A stretch of 64,000 bases of DNA from positions 1-64,000 of IMG/VR virus record IMGVR_UViG_3300021403_000007; one strand, given 5' to 3'. The DNA is from a virus. Positions 44,036-49,410 of the stretch are shown here, in pieces. Position 1 is the stretch's first letter. Each line of letters starts with the position of its first letter. Both the position numbers and the translations under genes were made by a program. The notes below the pieces were generated by a model, which saw nothing but the letters and a program-made list of their open reading frames with translations, did no database searches and was not told the origin of the DNA.

Positions 44036-45166
44036 CTATGCAGCTTCTCTCTTGTGGTCTCGATCATATCCTTCCACAATTGCGATGAGATTGGCATTCG
44101 CTTTTGTCCATGCTTTGAACTCGGGCATAACCAACACGCCCACGTTACGGTCCCGTATCATCTTCACCATCATGAACTGGAACTCGTTCGGCAGACGGGA
44201 CATGAGTGTCGCCAGCGCTGCCGCATCATGGGGCTTGGCCCAGTCAGCCAGCTTGTATCCCAGCAAGCGCAAACGATCTGGCTCCAATGGGATGGACACT
44301 GTTCCGGGATTGGCGATACATTCTTCGTAGGATGGAAGCTCTTGCGCCATGCGGAAGTGCATGAACAGTTGCTCGGCGTTCTCCTTGCCAATCCCACCAG
44401 CAATGAGTGATTGTGTTCCCACGTCGAGTGGTATCTTACTCAGAGAGTAAAGAAACATTCTGGCTTTCAAGTAGGTGTTCGCTTGTGCCAGTGACCTAGG
44501 AGTGCAGTATGGTCCTTGGATTGCTGGTGCCTCCTGAAACAATATATGCGGGAACGTTTCGCCAAACGCAATAATCTCTGGCAATACTTTGTGTGTACGT
44601 GCCCAGTCAACCCACGCTTCACTGCTGTCTCTGACTGTGACCAATATCTGCGAGTTGATAATAAAGTCAAACGTTTTCGTGCCACCATTGCGTGAACCCA
44701 AAGGATTGCCAGCACTCCACACGACCCAGCCGGGCGGCAACCAATGCGTGCCAACTCGCTTGAGTAGCTTCATATCGCGTGTGAGCTTGCGCTCCTCGGG
44801 GTTCATCTTATCTTCTTCGTCGATAAAGATAATACCCCCAGAGTAAGAGTCAATCGGTCGGCCTTCACGCGTGATCCACCAATACGGCAGAGAGAAGTGA
44901 CTGACTTTCTTTTGGAGAGTGCCGTCAACATTCATCTCCATAAACCCACATAGCCACGGCAGAGTGACGGTTAGTCCGTTGATATACACGAACCCATAGT
45001 CACCATCGGGATCAATCGTCTTAAGGATTGCAGGCGACTGGTTCATTATAGTCGTCTTGCCGCGACCGGCAGGAGACTCAAGGTGAATTGAGGGGCCATC
45101 GGGCTGGCTGGAAGCCAAGTACCATTCAGGGATGCGCTCGGCGATTTCGTTCAGTGTCAGTGCCAT
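44036..45166 (-). CDS. MoxR-type AAA+ ATPase
   Basis: A 376-residue AAA+ protein after AAAGGAGAGCAAACC. Walker A is ESPAGRGKTT (30-39), Walker B GGIIFIDEEDK (110-120) and sensor 1 WVVWSAGNP. The helical lid lies in the C-terminal third (around residues 235-340). MoxR ATPases remodel or activate partner complexes together with VWA proteins, and the VWA protein lies downstream in the same operon. It is the first gene after the promoter at 45204. A perfect palindrome copy lies inside (44436-44450). Confidence 0.85.
   Translation of the reverse strand: MALTLNEIAERIPEWYLASSQPDGPSIHLESPAGRGKTTIMNQSPAILKTIDPDGDYGFVYINGLTVTLPWLCGFMEMNVDGTLQKKVSHFSLPYWWITREGRPIDSYSGGIIFIDEEDKMNPEERKLTRDMKLLKRVGTHWLPPGWVVWSAGNPLGSRNGGTKTFDFIINSQILVTVRDSSEAWVDWARTHKVLPEIIAFGETFPHILFQEAPAIQGPYCTPRSLAQANTYLKARMFLYSLSKIPLDVGTQSLIAGGIGKENAEQLFMHFRMAQELPSYEECIANPGTVSIPLEPDRLRLLGYKLADWAKPHDAAALATLMSRLPNEFQFMMVKMIRDRNVGVLVMPEFKAWTKANANLIAIVEGYDRDHKREAA
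44436..44450. repeat. Perfect-arm palindrome copy inside the MoxR gene
   Basis: TTACTC-AGA-GAGTAA with both arms exact, in the middle of the coding region. Confidence 0.85.
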
Positions 45167-45189
45167 TGGTTTGCTCTCCTTTTGGTTTC

Positions 45190-45204
45190 TTACTATAAGA
45201 GTAA
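45190..45204. promoter_or_regulatory. Palindrome copy at the start of transcription of promoter 2
   Basis: TTACTA-TAA-GAGTAA shares its last base with the -10 box at 45204-45209, so it covers the expected transcription start. A bound protein here would block initiation. Confidence 0.8.
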
Positions 45205-45232
45205 GTATACACTACAACCTGACTGCTGTCAA
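45204..45232 (-). promoter_or_regulatory. Main promoter 2 (leftward, MoxR/VWA block)
   Basis: On the minus strand there is TTGACA (45227-45232), a 17-base spacer with GTCAGGTTGTA, and TATACT (45204-45209). An upstream CAACC-N4-GGTTG inverted repeat touches the -35. It is nearly identical to the promoters at 39240 and 49302 and drives the MoxR gene 38 bases downstream. Confidence 0.9.
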
Positions 45233-45249
45233 GCAACCTATGGTTGTAT

Positions 45250-45519
45250 TTACTGGCGGCAGGACGTAGGAAATTGGATGCAGTTCATCTGCTGTTCGAG
45301 ATAACGCCGATCAGCATCTAGCTGTCGCTGGAAATAAAGACGGTCAGCGTCATCACGTTCTTCCCGTCGCTGTCGTGCTTGCTCACTATTACGAAGCATT
45401 TGTTCAGTCTGCATTTCCTGAAATGTTTCGTTGAGCCTGTCAATGCTATCGGATAAGTCGCCAGCATGTACAGGTGTGAAGGTGAACACGATAGCGGCAG
45501 TGAGAAGAATGCGTCGCAT
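45250..45519 (-). CDS. Small exported coiled-coil protein
   Basis: An 89-residue protein with a signal peptide (MRRILLTAAIVFTFTPVHAG) and a long charged helix full of R, E, Q and D (about residues 22-75). It ends in NCIQFPTSCRQ with two cysteines. The ribosome site GGGAGTAAAAC comes from the palindrome at 45523. It could be a periplasmic factor, perhaps spanin-like or affecting the envelope; no family is recognised. Confidence 0.6.
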   Translation of the reverse strand: MRRILLTAAIVFTFTPVHAGDLSDSIDRLNETFQEMQTEQMLRNSEQARQRREERDDADRLYFQRQLDADRRYLEQQMNCIQFPTSCRQ

Positions 45520-45545
45520 GTTTTACTCCCATAGTAAAAGAGAAT

Positions 45546-45578
45546 GGGGGAGAGATCGCACGCGCTTCACCCTCCCCC
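45546..45578 (-). terminator. Terminator-like hairpin
   Basis: On the minus strand GGGGGAG pairs with CTCCCCC across a 19-base loop and is followed by ATTCTCTTTTAC. It could end transcription of the genes at 45659-46176 before the exported coiled-coil gene. Confidence 0.55.
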
Positions 45579-45594
45579 ACCATTGCTTGACTTT

Positions 45595-45624
45595 CGTATG
45601 CTCCTTACGGGGAGACTGCATACG
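45595..45624 (-). other. Imperfect long hairpin
   Basis: CGTATG-CTCC...GGAG-ACT-GCATACG forms a two-part stem in the gap between the genes ending at 45659 and starting at 45519. It may be an mRNA-stabilising or processing hairpin. Confidence 0.45.
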
Positions 45625-45658
45625 CCAGGACGTGACGCTGGAACGTCAAGCAAACCGT

Positions 45659-45874
45659 TTATTTTACTCCCGTAGTAAGTGTGCAAGTTATCGTTGTACC
45701 ATTGTTGGTCGGTGTACACGTCTGACCACTTACGGGGTGAGATACAAGCCCATCCCACATGTTAGCGCACGTTGTGGGCGGCAGGGAGAGTTTGCATACA
45801 CGTATGTACGCGTCATGGTGATACACTGTACACGCGCAAAAAGCGAGCGCAAAAAAATGATAGTTGCGTGTCAT
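45659..45874 (-). CDS. Small cysteine-containing, probably exported protein
   Basis: A 71-residue protein starting MTRNYHFFALAFCACTVY at an ATG that overlaps the upstream stop, with GGAG nine bases before. The hydrophobic N-terminus may be a signal peptide, with cysteines at 13 and 15 that do not form a clear lipobox. The rest has four more cysteines and a threonine-rich end. No family is known to me. Confidence 0.5.
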   Translation of the reverse strand: MTRNYHFFALAFCACTVYHHDAYIRVCKLSLPPTTCANMWDGLVSHPVSGQTCTPTNNGTTITCTLTTGVK

Positions 45875-46176
45875 AAGTCTTTCACTCCTTGCACTGTCGT
45901 CCAGTATTTCTTTATGTTCGCCAGCAAGTCACGCTTGTATGACCTGATATGTTCTGTGCTGATAACTCTATGGCTTTCAGTTATCAGGTCGTAGCGATAG
46001 ACTGGCAGACCCTTACCCCAAAATTGTTTGTATCTGCGCTTGTAAGCGTCTGTCAGTGTAACGCAATAGTTCTTGTCAAGATTAATTTTTTTAATTCGAG
46101 CAACAAACAAAGGTAAATCAATTGGTTGTTTGGTCATACGTTGATTGCGATAGGCGCGAGTGCTATATGTTTTCAT
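45871..46176 (-). CDS. Small basic hypothetical protein
   Basis: A 101-residue protein from ATG 46176, MKTYSTRAYRNQRMTKQP..., after GGGGGTCGCT. A longer frame to 46203 would start inside a terminator. The protein is basic (many K, R and Y) with alpha/beta character. Its stop overlaps the next ATG. A small nucleic-acid-binding protein is possible; unrecognised. Confidence 0.55.
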   Translation of the reverse strand: MKTYSTRAYRNQRMTKQPIDLPLFVARIKKINLDKNYCVTLTDAYKRRYKQFWGKGLPVYRYDLITESHRVISTEHIRSYKRDLLANIKKYWTTVQGVKDL

Positions 46177-46188
46177 AGCGACCCCCAT

Positions 46189-46223
46189 AAAAAAACCCCC
46201 CACTACCTTGCGGCAGTGAGGGG
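46189..46223 (-). terminator. Strong intrinsic terminator
   Basis: On the minus strand, CCCCTCACT...AGTGGGGGG pairs over eight bases with one bulge and is followed by TTTTTTT. It ends the transcript of the 343-residue protein gene. Its loop contains the recurrent CACTGCCGC word. Confidence 0.85.
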
Positions 46224-46228
46224 ATTGT

Positions 46229-46243
46229 TTACTCTAAGAGTAA
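46229..46243. repeat. Perfect, fully symmetrical palindrome copy
   Basis: TTACTC-TAA-GAGTAA is symmetrical to its centre base. It lies between the stop at 46251 and the terminator. The same 15-mer recurs at 48298-48312. Confidence 0.88.
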
Positions 46244-46250
46244 GAGAAGG

Positions 46251-47282
46251 TTATTCAGTCTCGCCTTCCTCTTCAATCACCTCTTCGTCTTCGAAGGCTT
46301 CAGCGTCGTCACCTTCAACTTGTTCGCCGTTCTCGGCGTCTTGGATTGCCTTCTCACGATCCTTCGCCGCCTTGTCGGCAGCAGCTTGCGCCTTCTTTGC
46401 CGCTGCATCGAGTTTCTTCTGGCGAATTGCTTCGATGTCGGCATCGCGTTGGTTGAGCGCTTCGAGATCGTTCTCCGCGATCACTGTGCGCAACGCATCC
46501 ACAATGTTCGGCAACGCATCGTGCGTGATTGGATCGCGCGCCATATGTGTAGACGTCTCCGCCTTGCCGCGCATAGCACTCTCAACCAAGTTGAGCGCTT
46601 GAATAAGAACTGTTGCTCCCGTAGTAACCTTTTCCAACTTGTAGTCGAGCATTAGTTCTTTCATTTGATCGGCAGTGAGAGCAACGCCCTGCTGTTCAGG
46701 CTTGCACTGTGCGACCGCGATAGCGTACAGCGAAGTATACGTAGACCGATACTTCACATGCGGGCCGTACTCCTCGGACTTAACCAACTCCGCATGAAGA
46801 TCTTTGGCGTCATCAAAAACCTTCAATGCCTCGTCTTCATACTTCGTACCAAGGCGAATGAACGCACGCACCTTGCTTAGTTGGGCAGAAGTGGAGTTCT
46901 TTTCGGCGCCCGTGACGCCAGTTGACGCTTTCTGGCTGGACTCCATGAAGGCTGTATAGAAGTCTGAAGCGTCCTGAGACTTGCCGGTCGCGGTGATTGT
47001 GCCATCAGCACCACCCCGAACAAGCACGCGTGCAAACGAAACGTGCGATCGCTTGCCCGCTCCGTCCTGTTCACCGAACTTTCGCGCCTCGGCAAGCAAC
47101 GCTTTCTTGTCTTGTGAGCGGTTTGGGGGCACCTGATTTTGCGTTGGCTTGACCGGTGCTTGTGCGGCAGGGGTGGGAGTGACTGGAATGCCGCCAGCGT
47201 TTACTGGAACTGTCGGTGCGGACGCAATATCGTCGAGCGCTTGTGCGTCGGCATCCTTAAGTTTTAGGGGTCGAATTGCCAT
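46251..47282 (-). CDS. Hypothetical 343-residue protein with acidic tail
   Basis: A soluble protein starting after CGGAGAGTAAACCAA. Residues 1-60 are proline/alanine-rich and disordered. Residues 75-250 form a mixed, mostly helical domain (VSFARVLVRGGADG..., YTAFMESSQKAS, YRSTYTSLYAIAVAQ). Residues 275-320 are a K/A/E-rich coiled coil, and the last 25 residues are strongly acidic. It is the single gene between its own promoter (47335) and terminator (46189), so it is probably made in quantity. The function is not recognised; a DNA-mimic or nucleoid-type role is one guess for the acidic tail. Confidence 0.6.
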   Translation of the reverse strand: MAIRPLKLKDADAQALDDIASAPTVPVNAGGIPVTPTPAAQAPVKPTQNQVPPNRSQDKKALLAEARKFGEQDGAGKRSHVSFARVLVRGGADGTITATGKSQDASDFYTAFMESSQKASTGVTGAEKNSTSAQLSKVRAFIRLGTKYEDEALKVFDDAKDLHAELVKSEEYGPHVKYRSTYTSLYAIAVAQCKPEQQGVALTADQMKELMLDYKLEKVTTGATVLIQALNLVESAMRGKAETSTHMARDPITHDALPNIVDALRTVIAENDLEALNQRDADIEAIRQKKLDAAAKKAQAAADKAAKDREKAIQDAENGEQVEGDDAEAFEDEEVIEEEGETE

Positions 47283-47334
47283 TTGGTTTACTCTCCGTGT
47301 TGGGTTTGGCGTGATTGCCTGATACCCGTTGCCT

Positions 47335-47362
47335 ATTTTACTCCTGTAGTAAGATTTGTCAA
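47335..47362 (-). promoter_or_regulatory. Promoter with palindrome in its spacer
   Basis: On the minus strand there is TTGACA (47357-47362), a 16-base spacer and TAAAAT (47335-47340). The palindrome TTACTA-CAG-GAGTAA (47338-47352) fills most of the spacer and touches the -10. It would drive the 343-residue protein gene. The position is that of a classical operator. Confidence 0.72.
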
Positions 47363-47857
47363 TAGGCTAATAGCGGCAGAGTGAGGGTTGCCGCAAATAA
47401 ATTTGTCTACAGTGTTAACATGTAACATTTTCGGAAAATCAGTAAATGATGTCGCCTTAATCGCCATACAACCTGAGTTTTGATTATTTCGGTTGTACAC
47501 TTTTAACGATTATGAAACATGTTGTGTTCATTTATGTATTTGTTTTTATTATGTTTTTTGGCAAAAAAAAATAAACATGTTGTGCCCAAAACAGGGTAGG
47601 GGTCGGATGCGCTCACGCGTAGCGTATGCGCGTAAGAGCAAGGAAAAATTTTACTATAGGGTATATATATATATAAAATCATATTTAATAAGTATTATTA
47701 GAATAAACTTTCTTTTCACTGCCGTTACTTAGGCGCAACTTTAAAAGTAATACTTTATGTAGATTTATCAATGATATCAATGGGTTACGGGGAGGAACTA
47801 GTTTGTATGATTGTGTTCATTTTGCTAACCAGAAGAGTATAGCACGATTTCTGTAAA
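47363..47857. other. Non-coding AT-rich control region, candidate origin
   Basis: About 500 bases without a credible gene. It contains the unpaired promoter-box copy at 47467-47498, a run of eight A, a GC-rich patch with a GCGCTCACGC/GCGTATGCGC imperfect inverted repeat (about 47608-47632), an alternating TA tract (about 47661-47674), and a CACTGCCG word. AT-rich tracts next to inverted repeats at a transcription divide are typical of phage replication origins. This is inference only. Confidence 0.5.
47467..47498. promoter_or_regulatory. Orphan copy of the promoter box pair
   Basis: TACAACCTGA and GGTTGTAC face each other across 14 bases. The first is the reverse complement of the TCAGGTTGTA box found inside the three main promoters, and the second completes an inverted repeat. 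No -35 or -10 of quality accompanies it, so it may be a free operator. Confidence 0.55.
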
Positions 47858-48040
47858 TCAGAAATGTTTACGAAAACGATTGCGCTGTTCCTGCCTTGCG
47901 GCAGAAAGCATTGGCCGGTCGAGTTGAACTTGTTTTTTGAACGCGATTTGGTTAGCACGCAGGTAGGGTTTTTGTGTTATACATTGGGATTTGAGTTTTT
48001 CGTGTTTTGGCGCAAGTGCGCGATTGGCGCTGGATGACAT
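47858..48040 (-). CDS. Small basic protein, second gene of a mini-operon
   Basis: A 60-residue basic protein, MSSSANRALAPKHEKLKSQC..., ending RNRFRKHF. Its ATG follows the stop of the 31-codon reading frame by one base (TAATATG). AAAGG lies upstream. A longer frame back to 48118 overlaps that peptide and has only a TTG start. Sequence gives no family. The hairpin ATTTCTG/CAGAAAT (47847-47865) at its end may protect or end the transcript. Confidence 0.4.
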   Translation of the reverse strand: MSSSANRALAPKHEKLKSQCITQKPYLRANQIAFKKQVQLDRPMLSAARQEQRNRFRKHF

Positions 48041-48041
48041 A

Positions 48042-48137
48042 TTAGTGAACCTTTCGTTTGCGTGAGATAAAGAACGAAAAGCCAAATCGCCCGATACGGA
48101 CGAAATGTAACCCGCCAATTTTTTTGTATTGGAACAT
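48042..48137 (-). CDS. 31-residue basic peptide
   Basis: MFQYKKIGGLHFVRIGRF... ends FISRKRKVH. The ribosome site AGGAG sits seven bases before ATG and belongs to the palindrome copy at 48141-48155. A 24-base perfect palindrome lies just upstream. The peptide is cationic and aromatic. It may be a leader peptide or a small host-acting peptide; coding potential is supported by the ribosome site and coupling only. Confidence 0.4.
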   Translation of the reverse strand: MFQYKKIGGLHFVRIGRFGFSFFISRKRKVH

Positions 48138-48155
48138 TTTTTACTCCTGTAGTAA

Positions 48156-48179
48156 ACAAGTCCAATATATTGGACTTGT
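48156..48179. promoter_or_regulatory. Perfect 24-base palindrome
   Basis: ACAAGTCCAATA is followed directly by its exact reverse complement TATTGGACTTGT, without a central gap. It abuts the palindrome copy at 48141-48155 in front of the mini-operon. A gapless, AT-centred palindrome is a likely dimeric protein-binding site (operator), less likely an RNA hairpin. Confidence 0.75.
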
Positions 48180-48207
48180 CATTGGGGTAATAACGTAAAA
48201 CAAGCTT

Positions 48208-48228
48208 GCGGGGATTGCTAGTCCCCGC
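48208..48228 (-). terminator. Hairpin with short T-run (minus strand)
   Basis: A seven-base-pair GC stem with a seven-base loop; on the minus strand it is followed by AAGCTTGTTTT. It could be the 3' end of a leftward RNA covering 48230-48680. Confidence 0.5.
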
Positions 48229-48297
48229 CAACTCCACAATAGGAAGTTATTAGCTTGTCACGGTTTAGGCATTGAACCGTGAACCGTCTCTTAGAAC

Positions 48298-48312
48298 TTA
48301 CTCTAAGAGTAA
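48298..48312. repeat. Perfect, fully symmetrical palindrome copy
   Basis: TTACTC-TAA-GAGTAA, the same 15-mer as at 46229, lies inside the candidate structured RNA region. Confidence 0.85.
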
Positions 48313-48684
48313 CCCTCTTGAATAGCAGGGAGGGCCGCGTACACGCGGGTATCACCTGTGAGGGTATCAGGCACGGACGCAACTGTGCGCCAAGTAGGCC
48401 GTAACGCGCGGGCTTCGCCATATCGCCCTTGAACGCGGGTCCGCTGGATTAACGACGGGACACGTCAGACCATGATATCCCACCGACGGGAAAGGCAACT
48501 CCCGCAACATTCGACTGCCCGATTACCTCCTTTCATCTTCCTAGCCTATCCACGGGGAATACTTTTGGGAGTAAGGCTCAGAGCTTTGGACATCCGGCGC
48601 CCCATGATGGACAAGGCCAGGGGTAAGCCTGGCCGCGTTTAGGTACTTTGAAAATACCTAAGACCCAAAAATCAACCCAGCCAT

Positions 48685-48783
48685 TCACCATCGTACCCTT
48701 TTAGCAAAACTAATATAAAGTGCCACGAAAATCAAGAAAACAATAAAACCACCAAGCGCTATCCATCCCAAGATTACCCACAT
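48685..48783 (-). CDS. 32-residue single-pass membrane peptide
   Basis: MWVILGWIALGGFIVFLIFV... ends SFAKRVRW: one transmembrane helix (residues 2-25) and a basic C-terminus. An ideal AGGAGGTTTGAT ribosome site precedes the ATG, which lies one base after the stop of the upstream coiled-coil gene. It could affect the membrane, for example as an antiholin, exclusion peptide or toxin; unproven. Confidence 0.7.
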   Translation of the reverse strand: MWVILGWIALGGFIVFLIFVALYISFAKRVRW

Positions 48784-48784
48784 A

Positions 48785-49141
48785 TCAAACCTCCTTACCT
48801 TCCAACACCCCCACTCTTTCCTCCAACCGTCTAAGCACATTCACCAGCGCCTGCACCCTCTCACTCACCCCACTCATCTCTGCCGTCATTTTAACGTGAA
48901 AACCCCTAAGCTCTAATCCAATCTCCTTTAATTCCTTCGCCCCCTCCGCTGCCTCCCCAATCTTCTCCCTTAACTCCTTCAAAAGCTCCACTGCCGCCTT
49001 CTCCCGCTTTTCAAGTTCTTCCAAACGCTGGTCAACGGTCGCGTTCCACACTTCATATTGGAAAGCGATATCACTTAGCTCCTTATAATACTTTTTAGCG
49101 TCTTCTGCTCTCTTAGCCCTCACTGCCGCATTATCAACCAT
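48785..49141 (-). CDS. Coiled-coil hypothetical protein
   Basis: A 118-residue protein starting after AGGAGTAGGAAAG. It is almost wholly helical and charged, with heptads from residues 15 to 118 (DQRLEELEKREKAAVELL..., NVLRRLEERVGVLEG). A partner in an operon with the membrane peptide, it may act at the membrane with it. No family is assigned. Confidence 0.65.
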   Translation of the reverse strand: MVDNAAVRAKRAEDAKKYYKELSDIAFQYEVWNATVDQRLEELEKREKAAVELLKELREKIGEAAEGAKELKEIGLELRGFHVKMTAEMSGVSERVQALVNVLRRLEERVGVLEGKEV

Positions 49142-49171
49142 CTTTCCTACTCCTGTATTAAGCCTTTAGTG

Positions 49172-49188
49172 CCCGGACTTGATCCGGG
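49172..49188. repeat. CCCGGA-cttga-TCCGGG palindrome
   Basis: Six-base arms around five bases. Palindromes of this wording are frequent in intergenic DNA of alphaproteobacteria, so it may be a trace of host DNA or a stabilising hairpin upstream of the leftward mini-operon. Confidence 0.5.
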
Positions 49189-49196
49189 TATCAGAC

Positions 49197-49221
49197 ACAT
49201 TTCCTGATAATCAGGAAATGT
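49197..49221. promoter_or_regulatory. Perfect 25-base inverted repeat
   Basis: ACATTTCCTGAT and ATCAGGAAATGT flank one central A. It lies between the leftward coiled-coil operon and the rightward promoter at 49302, a divergent control position. Probably an operator or a binding site for an initiator. Confidence 0.72.
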
Positions 49222-49301
49222 ACTACATGTTAAACACGTTTAATGTTTTTCAGAAAACCTCACTAAAAACGTGATCATTATTAAATACAACCTGTGGTTG
49301 C

Positions 49302-49330
49302 TTGACAGGGGTCAGGTTGTATGCTATACT
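49302..49330 (+). promoter_or_regulatory. Main promoter 3 (rightward, packaging/structural block)
   Basis: TTGACA (49302-49307), a 17-base spacer containing GTCAGGTTGTA, and TATACT (49325-49330). ATACAACC-TGT-GGTTG forms an inverted repeat just before the -35. It drives the terminase gene at 49411; the palindrome copy at 49387-49401 lies downstream at the ribosome site. Near-identical to promoters 1 and 2. Confidence 0.9.
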
Positions 49331-49386
49331 AATAATCGGGTTATACTGACACGCTGTAAAGATTTGTCAAGGATTTATTTTCACCC

Positions 49387-49401
49387 TTACTACAGGAGTA
49401 A
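49387..49401. promoter_or_regulatory. Palindrome copy at the terminase ribosome site
   Basis: TTACTA-CAG-GAGTAA; the AGGAG inside is the Shine-Dalgarno sequence of the terminase gene. It lies about 50-65 bases after the expected transcript start. Confidence 0.8.
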
Positions 49402-49410
49402 CAATCAACC

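Larger units (their letters stand above)
48208..48661. ncRNA. Candidate structured RNA / folded region
   Basis: A 450-base GC-rich island in an AT-rich control region without a convincing reading frame. Hairpins seen: GCGGGGA/TCCCCGC (48208-48228), CACGGTT/AACCGTG (48259-48281), GGCCAGG/CCTGGCC (48615-48634) and TTAGGTA/TACCTAA (48639-48661). A perfect palindrome copy lies at 48298-48312. On the minus strand the first hairpin would come last, followed by AAGCTTGTTTT, like a weak terminator. It does not match tRNA, tmRNA, RNase P or known phage large RNAs as far as I can tell. The strand is uncertain; minus is favoured. Confidence 0.4.

Noticed and set aside
45431-45994. 187-codon rightward frame
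   Set aside because: Antisense to three leftward genes with better starts and export signals; no ribosome site.
47650-47662. ACTATAGGG word resembling part of a T7 RNA polymerase promoter
   Set aside because: The upstream half of the promoter is absent, there is one copy only, and no phage RNA polymerase gene is in the window.
48200-48232. Hairpin followed by CCAACTCCA resembling a tRNA or tmRNA 3' end
   Set aside because: The loop TTGCTAG does not fit the T-loop pattern, no acceptor partner, anticodon arm or tag frame is found.
48218-48421. 67-codon leftward frame in the GC-rich island
   Set aside because: Weak ribosome site, composition unlike neighbours, and the region has hairpins better explained by a structured RNA or non-coding DNA.
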